Assembly: GCA_017163975.1 (NCBI GenBank)
Contig: JAFFSR010000008.1
Coordinates: forward strand, 1,807,501 to 1,871,500
Source: Anastatus disparis
Lineage: Eukaryota; Arthropoda; Insecta; Hymenoptera; Eupelmidae
Reading direction: 5' to 3'
Length of the DNA stretch: 64,000 bases
Numbering within the stretch: the stretch's first letter is position 1; each line of letters opens with the position of its first letter. Position numbers and translations under genes: made by a program. The notes beneath the pieces were generated by a model. The model was not told where the DNA came from, did not search any database, and saw only the letters and a program-made list of their open reading frames with translations. This document shows positions 34,960-47,321 of the stretch, piece after piece.

Positions 34960-35257
34960 TGGGGCGTTTTTCTTATAGATTCTTGCACGCTCAGTTTGCA
35001 AGGCACCGTTTCAGCTATAAATCATCGGTTTTATTAGCGGTCCTTGCATTTTATCTCACAATTTACATCAAGAAGCTGAACTTTAGAGGTTAGAATTTTT
35101 ACAGTTTTGAGGTTAGTTGGGAGGCAAATTTCATCTGCAGGCAGAGATCCTGGTGGGTAATTTTTGAATCTACTCTCCGACCAATAAGATAGAAGTCTAC
35201 CTTACCCTATAAGGAGGTTAGTTTTAGTTGCAGTAGTGTATACAAGAGGTCGGAGTT

Positions 35258-36992
35258 ATGAACAGTTGTGCGATCTCTAAGCTATCCACTAATGATAAAT
35301 GGGGAATGGCTAAGCTCAATTTGTGTTTCACGTGCCGGCAGCGCTGTCATGCGAAATGCATGACTCGTTCAAAAATGGAAAACGGAACAAAATTTGAATG
35401 CAAAAGGTGCACGGAAGAAATAAAAAATAATTCATTGTCGCCTGCCAGTGGAAGCATCAAGGCCAATGGAGTTTAAAGACCGCACACAAAGCTGTTCCCA
35501 GTCAGCCCATCAGTGCCTCTACACCATCAAGAGCTGACTCGAAAGTGACACCTGTCAACACCTCTCTGAAGCAGCCTGAAAAAGTGAAAACTACTTTGAC
35601 CAACAACAGCGGTGCCACGGCGGATGGAGGGATAGGTAAAATAAGTTTACATTTATCTGATAAGCAATTGGGAGGTGACACTGCGCACGCTGCCCTGAAG
35701 AATAATAATAATAGTAATAATTATAAGAAAAATAATTTTGATGTAGACCGAGGTGACATAGATTCCTCCTCATTGCAGGCAGCTGTATCTGCTCTAGAGG
35801 GCGCACTATCTGGCAGGCTTGACACAATGTCTCATTCTTTTGATCGACTTTTGGCTTTTGAGAGCCAATTTGAAAATTTTGACAAGGACCTGCGGGATAT
35901 TGCGTCCAAAATTGAATCACAAAATATAATTATTAAAGAATTAGAAAGTAAGCAGATGCAGCTGTTAGAGGATAATCGCAAACTTGGAGAAATAATAGTC
36001 ACTTCGGAAAGGAATTTCTTGTCCGCTCTAAATAATAAAATTGAAACATATAATAAAACGATTAATAGTAAATTTGATAATATTCAAACTTTTCTCAACA
36101 ACGAGTTTTACGGAAAGGACAAGGGTTTCTTCGACCTTACGACCGGGGTAGCTGGCGTGGCGCAGGCCGTCGCAGATCTCACGGGAATGAATGAGCATAC
36201 ACTACACACATCTAAATTAGTAGAAATCACACAAACACCACGTACTCATGCTGCAATCAGTGATGAGGCACCTCGTCAAGTTGAGACGGAGTGTGGCTCT
36301 GGGTGTGGTGCATTGATGATCTCTGGCGAGTTTGACTGTTCAGCAGTTAATATTGGGCGGGATGATTACGCGTGTGCCGTTCTTGGTACCATTCGTTCGA
36401 CAATCAAGCGTACAAATGTAATTTCAGTTAAGAAAATCGCTAAACATGAAGATGTAAACGAGGTGTCTACAGATCGTGGGATCAGTGGCGGCTCGAGGGG
36501 TCCGTTCTCATTGCTGGTTAGACTTTCTGAGGAGGACCTGGTGCAAAAATTGTGTTTGAAGCTAAACGACAGTTCACAGGTTTTTCAACAGCGGATCTTA
36601 ATCCCTCCCTCCTTAGCAGTCTTCCAGCCATCAAACGCCACGGCTTAATACTTATTAATGAATTTTTGCCTAAAGAAAAATATGTTAATTTTAAAAAATT
36701 AAAAAAGTATGCTAAAGAAAAAGGCTTTAAATTTGTTTGGCACATACATGGCAGATTCCTAGTGAGGAGGGAGAGAGGGGAGAAAGCACACAATTTTTTT
36801 AATGAAAATGACTTGGATAATTTATTAACAGATAGTAAGGAATTAAAAAACGGTGTAAATTTAACTAATGAAAACTCTGAACCTCCATCGAATATTAAGT
36901 GCAATGATAATATATTTGATAATAATAAAGTCTCTGATCTTCAACGTAATCTGTTGACAAATCAATCATTAAGTACAAATAATGGAGTATAA
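35258..36992 (+). pseudogene. LINE ORF1: PHD-like finger, coiled coil, FP25-like end
   Basis: Three overlapping pieces (35258-35476, 35545-36648, 36552-36992) in different frames form one former ORF1. The first has the end of a PHD-type zinc finger (CFTCRQRCHAKCM to FECKRC). The second has a long coiled coil (about codons 75-180, including KELESKQMQLLEDNRKLGE). The last resembles the conserved C-terminal domain shared by insect LINE ORF1 proteins and baculovirus FP25K (LILINEFLPKEKYVNFKKLK, GFKFVWHIHGRFLVRR). Two frameshifts, near 35470 and 36560. In active elements this protein binds and chaperones the RNA. Confidence 0.75.
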
Positions 36993-36999
36993 AGTATTT

Positions 37000-39649
37000 A
37001 GACAGGACAGAAACTTGCGTGGTGGAGGAGTTGCTTTGTATATTAAAGACAATTTAAAGTGCACTATTTTGGCTACTTCAAATACTCAAACTAATCATGG
37101 TGAAGGTAAACCGGAGGTACCTGAGTATATTTTTTGTTCCGTGCGATAAGGTAGCTCCGAAGCCGTGTTGGTTTCTGTTATTTATCGACCTCCTGCAATT
37201 TACTTTTTGAGAAATACCGATTTTTTGGATAACTTAAGAAATTTTGCCTCTGAATACTCTCACAAAATTATAATGGGAGACCTGAATGCCGATCTCCTGC
37301 GCGAGAGCAGTGATGCTAAATTTATTAATAAATTGTCGGCTTTCGTTACAGTTGATTCAGCACGGTGCCACGCATCACACTCCAACGTCTCACACGTGGA
37401 TTGACCTGATTCTTGTGGACGATAATGACACAATACTTGACGCACGCAACTTACTGGCTAATTTTCACAGTCGGTACAACTTAATTGATGTATGTATTCC
37501 ATGTAATCATATCAAGACAGATAATAAAATGATAAGGTATAGGAATCATAAAGATATCTGTTCAAACTTATTGGTACAGAGTTTGGCCAGCTGTGATTGG
37601 ACGCCATTTACAGTTAGTACAGTTAACCCGGAATCTGCACTTGGCCGCCTCTGTGACAAACTTACGGCAGCAATACAAAATCTGGTGCCACTAAAAACAC
37701 TTAAAATTGGTAAAGATAAGTTTTCTTGGATAAATAAAGAGTTATCGCAGATATGGCACAAGAGGGATGCCACGTATCGTAGATTCAAACGGACGAAGGA
37801 GGAGCGATATCTCTCCGAATTTTTGCAACTGCGTAAAACAATAGACGAACGGACGGAACAAGCTAAAACAAATTATTATCATAATAGACTGTTCGATGCT
37901 CTTGCTAGAGGTAATGTCTGGAAGGAGTTAAAAGACCTGGAACTCCTGTCCGGACCTCAAGGGGACTTAAATGGATTCACTTCAGATGAGCTTAACGCGC
38001 ATTTTGCAGGGGTGTCAGTCTCACCACACGATGATACTGCGGAACGTAAAAGAATTCTTTCTGAGTGCAGTGAAATTGGCTTTGCTTTTAAGCCAATTAA
38101 TATTAATGATGTCATCCTTGCAATTTCGCATTTTTTGTCACAGGCTTGTGGCGAGGATGGCATCCCGTAGAGTGTGATACTTAAAGCACTACCGGTTATT
38201 CGAGAGCATCTTGTGACATTGTTGAATTCCTCTTTTGCGCGAGAGAGCTTCCCTTGCCTTTTGAAGCGTGCACGTATTGTGCCTTTAAAGAAGTGCCCTG
38301 CACCTAAAACGCCTAAAGATTTTAGGCTCATAGCAATATTATGTTTACTTTTAAAGTTTCTCGAGAAGATTGCCCACGACCAACTGCAGGAGTATATTAT
38401 GACACACAAAATACTTGACTCTTTGCAGACTGGCTTCAGAAAGCATCATTCTACGCAGACTGCCATACTTAAACTTACAGACGACATAAGATCAGGTCTT
38501 GACAAGAAACTTGTCACGATATTACTTCTATTTGACTTTAGTAAGGCATTCGACACGATCTTCACCTCCAAATTGCTTGCGAGGCTTAGATCGATAGGGT
38601 TTTCCAGGGCTGCACTCGAGTGGATTAGCTCCTAGTTATCAGGTAGAAAACGAATGGTTTCCACACATTTAAAAGAGGATTCGGATTGGCTAACAACTAA
38701 TCTAGGAGTTTTACAGGGTTCAGTGCTGGGGCTTCTGTTGTTTTGCCTTTACATTAATAACATCCGCGACACGCTCGACCCCTGTTTCGTTGAGCACATA
38801 TTATATGCTGATGACCTCCAACTCTATACTCAGGTCCCTTATGAACATCTGGATAAAGTTATTCGTATTATGCAAAGGGCGGCCAGGGCGGTGTCAAGGT
38901 GGGCTGTCGATGCTTCTCTCACATTAAATGCAAGCAAAACTAAGGCGATTGTTTTTGGCAGTAGTCGATTTAGTAATGACTTTTATGCTGGTGAGCCAAG
39001 AACGATTGAGCTTGAGGGAGGTGTCGACGTATCTTCCTCTAATACCGTTACGAGCCTTGGTGTTGTGCTTGACACTAAGTTGTCATGGGAGCCGCACATT
39101 AATATGGTGACTGAAAAATTCAATAGGATAATGTATAGTTTGCGGTTCTTTCATCGGTACACCACTGAGGCCCTGCGTAAACAGCTCGCAGCCACTTTGC
39201 TGTTTCCGCACCTCGACTACTGCTCAGTAGTTCTGCTCGATGCTTCGCAGGGATTGAGAAAACGATTACAAAGAATACAAAATTCATGTGTGAAATATGC
39301 ATTAGGTGTAGGAATGGGCGATCATGTCTCTCCTCATAGAGCTACGCTTGGTTGGCTGCGTACTGATTCAAGGAGACAGTATTTTATGGCTGTACTTATG
39401 TACAAAATCGTGCGCATGAATACTCCCGAGTATCTAGTGAGTCTCTTAACTAGATATGTACATAGGGTAGTCACTAGGAGAGAGATTAAGGACTTCGCGG
39501 TGCCCTTCATGCGTACTGAGACTAAAAGAAATTCCTTCCAAGTTCAAGGTGCGCATTTTTGGAACTCCCTGCCTGCTGGTATAAAAAATCTACCATCGCT
39601 CGGCAGGTTCAAGTCGGCTATGAGGACGTACTTACTCGACCTCGAGTAA
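37000..39649 (+). pseudogene. LINE ORF2: partial endonuclease and reverse transcriptase
   Basis: The reading frame begins inside the apurinic-type endonuclease (RGGGVALYIKDNL, then SVIYRPP, IIMGDLNADLL and SHTWIDLILVDD); the first 70 or so residues of that domain are absent. RT follows with FKRTKEERYLSEF, LIAILCLLLKFLEKI, QTGFRKHHSTQTA, FDFSKAFDT, GVLQGSVLG and the catalytic LYADDLQLY near 38800. The C-terminal part (LGVVLDTKLSWEPHI to FWNSLPAGIKNLPS) ends at TAA 39647-39649. Lesions: stop near 37148, shift near 37370, TAG at 38168 and TAG near 38633. Confidence 0.85.
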
Positions 39650-40258
39650 AATTAATTTTAAGTATTTTATTTCTATGTTAATTTATTTTGTTTTCGTCCT
39701 ATATATAGATTTAAGGTGTAAATGTATTTATTAGCGTGAATGACGGATGAATGTATGCGGAAAGAATGAGTGGTTCTGTTTTTATTAGAAGTCATGACAT
39801 CTTCAGTATTAAGTTTTTATTCTTCAAGTGTTATTATTATTCTATTTTTTTATTTTTCCATCATTACTCTGTTATTGTACTGTCCAATTTTATTTTTATA
39901 GTATTGTCTAATTTTATTTTATAGTATTGTCCAATTTAATTTTCATAGTATTGTCCAATTTTATTTTTATTGATGTCATGACAGTGATTCCTCTTTTAAA
40001 TTATGTATTTTAATTCTATGACTGATAGATATTTAAGACTGTTTTTTATCGTAATTTATGTTTTCTGCGTGTATTTAGAATAGTCTGTGATATCACTTTT
40101 ACATGGTGATTTACTGATACAGTATTAATTTTAATAATTGACTGTGATATCTTATCTCGTTATGTGCAATACTTAATATAGAATTATTACTGATAATTTC
40201 ATGTATTACACGCCTTTTTGTATTCTTTTTACAAAGTAAATCAATATCTATCTACCTA
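39650..40258 (+). repeat. 3' UTR and ATCT tail of LINE copy 1
   Basis: AT-rich, with three to four tandem units of TATTGTCCAATTTTATTTT (39880-39970). Shared with copy 3 at 61045-61655. Ends in AATCAATATCTATCTACCTA. Confidence 0.85.
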
Positions 40259-40260
40259 CT

Positions 40261-40660
40261 TTAAGCTCCATATAATTCCAAAACAGCTCTTGCAAGAACA
40301 TAAAAATAATGTTCACTATGAGCTTCAACGCTCATTGTAAGCCATCTATCTGATGTTTCTTGACAAGCAAGTCTTAAGAATGGTCGTTTAAAGAATTTTC
40401 CAATATCTACATCAACACTTTCAATAGCTTGTTTAAATTTTTTTACAATGGAAAATAATTAAAATATTCTTTCTCGTCACTTTCTTTAATTTTGTGTTTT
40501 TAAGAGTGAATATATGATAACAACAAGATACTAAAATAAGAAGATGGCCCATTTTCATCTTTAAATATATTTGAGGTGTATACGCACTTAGATCACCACA
40601 AGCGTGAATACTAATTAGATAAACATCTTTTCTATTTCTCCAAATTCTTTCTCTATAATT
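40261..40660 (-). pseudogene. METTL25-like methyltransferase pseudogene fragment
   Basis: Reading the minus strand from about 40640, one frame gives a segment with IHACGDLS and, about 25 residues on, LVSCCYHIF. These are the HxCGDL and CCYH hallmarks of the METTL25/RRNAD1 family of methyltransferase-like proteins. A second frame follows (ESDEKEYFNYFPL), then a third of about 60 residues (PFLRLACQETSDRWL, EHYFYVLARAVLELYGA) ending in TAA at 40261-40263, as in the family C-terminus. Two frameshifts within 400 bp and absence of the N-terminal part mark it as a pseudogene. Its stop lies next to the tail of LINE copy 1. I saw no introns in this part; it may be a retrocopy or a stranded 3' exon. 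Confidence 0.65.
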
Positions 40661-40984
40661 AATTTAATGTACCTTGGAGCTTTTGTGTTTATATTATAAC
40701 ATATATATTTCATAGGTCAAAAAAATTTTTTCATTTTGTAATAGTTTATAATGAATAAATTTTATGCATCTTGAATTTATCTAATTTAATTTATTTTATT
40801 TCCAGATATATGATATAAATATTAATTCCTAAATATATTTTTGAATTTTCTCAATCTATGGTCTATTTACAAAATTAAAATGTAACTAGAATGAGGATGA
40901 AATAAAAAATTACTTGCCATTCTTTGAATTCGTAATAAATTTTTATATTAAATCAATTTCATGCCTATAGAATTTATTTTACTT
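40661..40984. other. AT-rich sequence with a local duplication
   Basis: A segment around AGATATATGATATAAATATTA occurs at 40803-40835 and again at 41000-41030 with similar flanks, an apparent tandem duplication of about 195 bp at the edge of repeat R1. Confidence 0.55.
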
Positions 40985-41757
40985 TATTTCTTTTATTTCT
41001 AGATATATGATATAAATATTAATTCTAAATATATGATATGTATTAAAATAATTTTCAACACATATTTAAAATCATTATAATAACAATCTATTGAAACACA
41101 TAAATATGTTTTGGTTACGAGTGTATTTTGAGAATGTCTACATAATGAACAGTTGATATTCCAATTCACATTCTTAATTAACACTTCAATTATTAAGAAA
41201 TAGATCTCTTTTAAGATATTTAAAAATCATTTGTTCTTTCATTGCATTATCTATAATCGAAGAACCAAATCCACAGTATATATGTTTTAAATTGAAAATT
41301 CTATTTTATTTTTTAATATTCAAAATTCTATAGCTCTTCTCTTAGTTCTATGCGTAAGATGAGACAAAGCTAACTTTAAGATATTATAAAAAGACATAAC
41401 ATAGTGCAACCTGAGTGAAATCAACCTGGCCGAACACCAGAAATTCAAAATTACATGAAAGTACAAAATGAACCAATTAGAAGACAGCAATTATGGGATT
41501 TAAAAAAATTTGTGTAGATTCTACTCATCATTTTCAACAATAAATATATTTATAAGTGAATCTCTAAAATCCTTAGTTTCTGAGGAAAAAAATAATTAAG
41601 TTGGTAATTTCACGAAAAAATTTAAAAAAATCACAGTATTTTATTACTTATTACTCGTAATCCCTTTGACCTATGCCTCTAAAAATTTTTTTGTATATTT
41701 TTTCACGGATTTTCAGCAAATTCTATTTCTTTGTCAGTTGAGTTGACATGAAATGTT
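40985..41757 (-). repeat. Dispersed repeat R1, copy 2
   Basis: Reverse complement of 17694-18500 with scattered differences; ends at TTGACATGAAATGTTCC next to the TA microsatellite. Copy 1 also borders a TATATATA run on this side, so the family may insert beside or carry TA repeats. Confidence 0.8.

Positions 41758-41760
<3 letters not shown>

Positions 41761-41824
<64 letters not shown>
41761..41824. repeat. (TA)n microsatellite, about 32 units
   Basis: Uninterrupted TA dinucleotides. Confidence 0.97.
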
Positions 41825-41827
<3 letters not shown>

Positions 41828-42279
41828 AGGAGTTGAAAGGATTTTGGATTGAGTTTTTTGTTTTTGGAAGCACTGATTTTTTCACGGGTTTTATAAGCCA
41901 GGTTGGACATAGTTGTGTTAACTAGTTTTTTATTTAATATCATATTAAAGTATTATTGTTTTGAAGATTGCTTAAAAGCGTTTGTTTTTTCATATATATG
42001 CACTCGTGTTGACACAATCGCTGAGGTTCCTTCGATCGATAATTATTTTGTGCGAGGAATTTCAGCAATTGGTTTGTTTTGTAATCCAATCTGACCAATT
42101 TAGATTTTTGATTGGGAGCGATTACTGAACTGGTTGCCCGACCTATAATTGCTTGGTCAGCGGAACAGCAAGTGAATTTGTACTCCATTGAAGATAACAA
42201 ATAGCGATTGTCTCGCGAACTCGTGGCAAATCATAGCAATTGATATCAGGAAACTCTGGGCATTAATCCGAGGGAGGCG

Positions 42280-44190
42280 ATGCATAGAAGGGCGGAGAAT
42301 CGTGATCGCACGATAACCAGGATACTTCAAACTGAACATGCTGAGTCTGAGGTGCATCCACTCCAGGCGATAAGCAGGGACCAGGTGGTCAAAGAGAACC
42401 TGCAGAAAACAATGGTCATGATCGAGGGGACAAATGTCACTCGGAAGGAAGACCAACGGCCACCTTCTACGGTTAATGAAGAGACCACAGCGCAAATGCA
42501 ACTTCATATGGTCAATAAAAAGACCACAGCGCATACGCAACCTCCCATGGTTAACAAGGAGAAGATAACAAATGCGTAATCTTCTTCGGCCAGCGCAGCA
42601 ACCACGTCAGGAACACAAACTGCTGCAACAAAGAATACTATCTCCATGGCGGATTCTACGGGTAAGATGTTTAAAATACCCTTAGAGTTCGCACAATGCA
42701 TATCAGAAATGAGAGCATGCATTGCTGAAATGAGAGATAAGTATGTAGAGATGAGCAGAAAAGTGGATCGGCTCGAGATGCCATCAAGCACCCACATCGA
42801 AAATAGCGATGGACGGGCTGCTAGAACCGTACATTTCCCGGACGAAACGTTTACACTTAACGATACACACAATCCGTTAACTGTGAACAGTCCTCCTCCA
42901 CGAAGAACTAGAGACAGTTCTACACCGAGTAGGCAGTTCCCACTACCAACCAATCAGCAGGAGGATAGACGAGGACGCCCGTCTGACTTATCCAGTACGC
43001 AAAATACAATGGAAAATAATACTGAATGATCCAATAAAGACGTAGGCAATATAGTCCGGAAATGGAACGTGAAATTCGCCGGTGACAAAAGCCAGAGCAT
43101 AGAAGTTCTTCTTGCTAGAGTAGAAGATTGTAGAGCTCTGACAAATCTGACAGAAGAAGAAGTTCTCTCTTCACTGTCAGAATTGTTTACAGGGACCGCA
43201 GCGACATAGTATCGCAATGAAAAGGACAAACAGCAGTCCTGGGCCCGATTTGTCGCCTCGGCAAAACGATGGTATGGTACTAGTAGAAGGTACCAACAAA
43301 GCCTCGTCTCTGAAGCCAATCAGAGAACACAGGGCAGAAACGAGGCAGTAAAAGACTACATTACGTGTCTTGTAGCCATCATGAGGAAGATGTCACCAAT
43401 ACCAAGTATTGGTAGACAATTAGATTGGTTCCACCGAAATATGTTGCCAGACCTGCAGCGACAGGTAAAATGAGCAGAGGAGGTGTCGATAAAAGAGCTT
43501 CTTGATCAAGCTCGAGTAGCAGAGCAGACTCTTAAATACGAAAGAAGCTATCGACCACCACCACCGTCAGAGGCAAGTTTGTTGCCAGAGATGGCATATA
43601 AATCACCGACCGATGCAAAAGTCAATAAACCAAAGGTTGCATTGGTCAATACAAAGCCGGAGAGTACAATACCTTCGGACTTTGTAAACTCTTTTGCTAA
43701 ACTTTTAGATAAGAAGTTTAAGGAGTTCAAAAAGAATTTACCTCAACAGCAATCATATAGGCAAGCTGATCCTCAGAAGACGAATAAGCAGGCTGTAAAT
43801 GTGCAGAAAGGGCATACGAATAAACAGGATTCGAAACCTGGTAGCCCTAACACTAAAAAAAAAGAGTTTTAATAATGGTGGACGAAGTGGTAGTCACAGA
43901 CGGAGAAATTTTGTACCATCAGGACCATTGAAGTGTAGTAAATGTGGCATGCTTGGTTATTTGCTAAGATACTTTCCAACGTGTTCGGGAAACGAGAAAG
44001 GGAGCATTTAAGCGGGATCTCAACTGCTCCCAGACCACCTAAGGTCCCAGAGCCGACGCATGGGTCAGAGAAAAAACCCACGATTCAAGCTATAAATGTT
44101 AAGCAGCAAAGCGAATCGGCGTCGGCAGGTGAACCGCAGGAGGAACAAAATCAACGACCAACAAAGGAAGCTATAGATGAAACTCGTTAA
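42280..44190 (+). pseudogene. gag: Element C gag
   Basis: Frames 42280-42579 (possibly a leader peptide or N-terminal domain with a 14-residue repeat around VNEETTAQMQLHMVN), 42646-43029, an interrupted capsid stretch 43030-43480 (VRKWNVKFAGDKSQSIEVLL, QSWARFVASAKRWYG, DYITCLVAIMRKMSPIPS), 43483-43872 and 43799-44011. The last part is basic and ends in a damaged zinc knuckle (KCSKCGMLGYLLRYFPTC, without the usual His spacing). Stops lie near 43027, 43207 and 43471, with a shift near 43865. This is the usual retro-gag plan. Confidence 0.7.
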
Positions 44191-45245
44191 TGGTTAAAAA
44201 TTACAGTCGGTGAGTTTTGACTTAGGGTCTTATATTATCCTGGTGCCTCGTGCACAGTAATGGGTGCTGTAGATTCACAGACAACTCCGTCCTGCTGGGT
44301 CAGGTCAGGCTCGAGTAGCAGATGACAGGAAATTGCCATTAGCTGGGTATGTTATGCTACCATTCACAGTAGCTGACATTACTAAGAATGCAAAGGTCGT
44401 CATTATGTCAAATCTAGATGAAGACTGTTACGTTTAAGTAAACTTCACACGTATATTCAGAGCAGTTCTAGATTCTGACACTGACAGGCTATAAATAAAA
44501 GATGCTAACACTTATATCGAATGAGAAGTTTCTAGCATATCAATGAATACGTCAGTAATGGCATCTGTAGGCGTTGCTGATATAACTGATCAGGAGCGAC
44601 AGGAGCTCGATCAGTTAATCGAAAAGAGCCTGACCAACAATAAGAAACTACCTGTTGGGTTAACAAATCTCGTGGAACATGAAATTAATGTAGAATCAGC
44701 AAGACCTATTAAGCAAAAATTTTACCCAGTATCTGATAAAATACTGGAAGAAATGCACCGTCAAGTAAAAGAAATGCTTGAACAGGTCATTATAAAGCCG
44801 TCAACAAGCAGTTGGTCAAGTCCAGTGGTAATGGTGCGTAAGAGCAATGGATCTTATTGCTTTTGCGTACATTATAGAAAGGTCAACGCAGTGTCTAAGC
44901 CTGCTGCATATCCTTTAGCGTATATGCACAATATCTTACGTCATTTGAGAAAGGCTGAATATATATCGACGCTGGACCTGAATAGCACTTACCACCAGAT
45001 ACCTTTGAAAAAGGAATCGAGACCGGTATCTGCATTTACAGTACCTGGATTGAGTGTATTTCAATTCATAAGGTTGCCTTATGGTCTAGCCTACGCTGGC
45101 GCATCCTTTCAGCAATTAATTGATACTGTGATTGGATCAGATCTCTATCCTATGCCTTCTCGTATTTTGACAACTTAATAATCGTCACAGAGACGTTTGA
45201 AAAGCATAAGAAATATGTAGAACTTATATTGAAGCGCATAAGTGA
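44191..45245 (+). pseudogene. pol: Element C protease remnant and RT N-terminal half
   Basis: Near 44230 the phrase YYPGASCTVMG is a decayed retropepsin active site in which the catalytic Asp-Thr-Gly has been lost. RT begins at about 44600 (VEHEINVESARPIKQKFYP), with EQVIIKPSTSSWSSPVVMVR, STLDLNSTYHQIPL (first Asp) and RLPYGLAYAGASFQ. The YxDD box, read in the shifted frame after 45140, is YFDN: the second Asp is Asn. Both changes would abolish activity. Confidence 0.78.
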
Positions 45246-45251
45246 GGCTGA

Positions 45252-46902
45252 TTGACAATAAATAAACAGAAAAGTGTGTTTTGTCAACCAGAAGTCAAAA
45301 ACCTCGGCGTGTTAGTAAATAGAGATGGGGTTAAACCGGACCCGGATAAGATTGAACCGGTGACTAACTATCCAGCACCTAAGAATCTGAAAAAACTTAG
45401 ACGATTTCTAGGAATGGCTTCATGGTACCGAAAATTTATGAAAGATTTTGTTACGGTAGCAGAGCCTGTAACGCGCTTGACAAAGAAAGGTCAAAGGTAT
45501 GATTGGCAAGAGGAGCAGCAACAAGCTTTCAAGAGCTTTAAAGCAATGGTAGCTACTGCTCCTCTGCTTGAAAGACCAAACCATGACGAAAACTATGTGA
45601 TCCAAACGGATGTTAGTGGCACTGAATTATGTACAGTATTGATACAGATAGTCGACAACAAAGAGAGACTGTTAGAATTCGCAAGTCGAACATTATCAAC
45701 TGCTGAGAGAAACTACAGTGTCACTGAGAGGGAATGCCTCGCTGTGGTATGGGCCGTAAGAAAATTTCGCCCATATATTGAGGGTTATCACTTCAAAAAA
45801 ATAACTGACCACAGCAGCTTGCGATGGTTGTGTTTAATGAAGAATCCCACTAGCAAACTTGCTAGATGGGCATTAGAACTTCAAGCTCATTGCTTCGAAC
45901 TTGAACACAGAAAAGGCAGCCTCAACCTCGTGTCAGATGCATTATCACGTATGTACAAGGATAATAAAGCATCCGTAGGATCAATAACTCGGTCATCAGA
46001 GACAGAAGACCCTTGGTATAAAGGTATATATCAAGATGTGGTGGACAAACCAACTAAATATCCAAATCGAAAAATTGTAGGTGGCAGTCTGTACTACTAT
46101 CGTCCAGATCCAGAAATAGAAGAAGTATTGAATACTAAAGACGTTTGGAAGTTGGTAGTTCCAAACGACTGTAAAGTAGCCACGTTACGAGAATGCCATG
46201 ATGATCCAACAGCTGGACACCTGGGACGTGAGAAAACGTACGATAGAGTGACCAGATATTATTTTTGGCCACGTATGTATTCTGAAATAAAAGAATATGT
46301 CAGATCGTGCGTCATATGCCAGCAATGCAAGGTGGAACAAAGAGTTCCAATGGGCTTCATGGCACGTAGAACCATTGAAGAACCTTGGCAAGTCGTCACT
46401 GGAGATATCACCGGTCCGCTACCTAGAAGTAAAAGCGGATTCGAATACATTCTCATCTTGCAAGATTCATTCACAAGATGGATAGAGTGTATTCCAATCC
46501 GACAAGCAAATGCCAAAAACATAATCAGAGTGTTGAGACAGAGTTCTAATACGATTTGGATCGCCGGAAGTATTCCTTTCAGACAATGGGTCTGAATTTA
46601 AGAACAAGTGCGTAGATGAGTTTTTAATTAACACGGCAGTGTATCATTCGACTACACCGCCGTATCATCCCCAGGCAAACCCTGTAGAGAGGGTGAATAG
46701 GACAATTAAAACAATAATAGTGTCCTACATCCACGAGAAACATAGTTCGTGGGATGAAAATTTCCCAGAAATCGTGTTTGCGCTGAATACGGCGATGCAA
46801 AGCTCTACAGGCATAAGTCCTGCGATGTTGAACTATGGCAGGCAGCCTAAGTCATCTGGCTCAGCTAAAAGACAACAACAGCTGGCAGCAGCAAAGAAAT
46901 GA
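45252..46902 (+). pseudogene. pol: Element C RNase H and integrase
   Basis: The 447-codon frame holds the RT thumb (FLGMASWYRKFMKDFVTVAE), RNase H (QTDVSGTELCTVLI, with Val for the usual Ala; TERECLAVVWAV; ITDHSSLRWL; NLVSDALSRM) and the integrase zinc motif (HDDPTAGHLG to CVICQQC) and first catalytic Asp (VVTGDITGPLP). A shift near 46550-46580 interrupts the core; the remaining D and E are on either side of it (SDNGSEF region and NPVERVNR at about 46690). The integrase C-terminus continues at 46899-47321. Confidence 0.82.
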
Positions 46903-47321
46903 CTAATGAAGCTAGACAAGAGTGGAAAGAAAGAATGGAAAATTTACCACGTTTGTTTGAACATGCTGCTGACCGTGCCGAAGCCAGGCAAGCTCGGTAT
47001 TACGATGCAAAAAGAAGATCTTGTACTTTCAAAGTAGGAGATTTGGTCTGGAAGAGGAATAAGGTCCTCTCTTCAGCAGCACAAGGGATTGCTGCCAAGT
47101 TATCACCAAAATACGCCAGACCATACGTAATTACCGCAGCTAAAGGCTCAAATGTTTACAACTTGTTGAATGTTGAGGGTGTGATCGATGAAAATATCCA
47201 CTCTAAACATTTAAAGAAATACGTTCCCGGTAAACAACCTGAGGATGACAAAGAAGATCCGCAACCAACGATGGAGGAACGGGTGACGGGCGACCCACCT
47301 AGCGCCAACGATGCGGCCTAG
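46899..47321 (+). CDS. Element C integrase C-terminal domain
   Basis: 140 codons overlapping the previous frame by four bases in another frame. Contains EQARYYDAKRR-like and CTFKVGDLVWKRN motifs typical of the SH3-like integrase C-terminus, then KLSPKYARPYVI and an acidic/Pro tail. Probably part of the same polyprotein before a shift. Confidence 0.7.
   Translation: MTNEARQEWKERMENLPRLFEHAADRAEARQARYYDAKRRSCTFKVGDLVWKRNKVLSSAAQGIAAKLSPKYARPYVITAAKGSNVYNLLNVEGVIDENIHSKHLKKYVPGKQPEDDKEDPQPTMEERVTGDPPSANDAA

Larger units (their letters stand above)
34960..40258 (+). mobile_element. LINE copy 1 (Jockey/CR1-like), near full length, decayed
   Basis: The order is 5' UTR from about 34960 (start not certain), ORF1, ORF2 with endonuclease and RT, a 3' UTR of about 600 bp, and a short ATCTATCTACCT tail. 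The 3' UTR from 39650 matches the fragment at 61040-61655. No RNase H domain is visible and the RT motifs fit the CR1/Jockey group. Multiple stops, shifts and a deletion of the front of the endonuclease make it inactive. Confidence 0.85.

Noticed and set aside
35591..35920. 109-codon minus-strand ORF opposite LINE ORF1
   Set aside because: Antisense shadow of the ORF1 coiled-coil region.
42040..42200. Possible 5' LTR end and primer site of element C
   Set aside because: A TGGTTGCCCGACC phrase exists near 42130, but no LTR pair can be matched with 48.7-48.9 kb.
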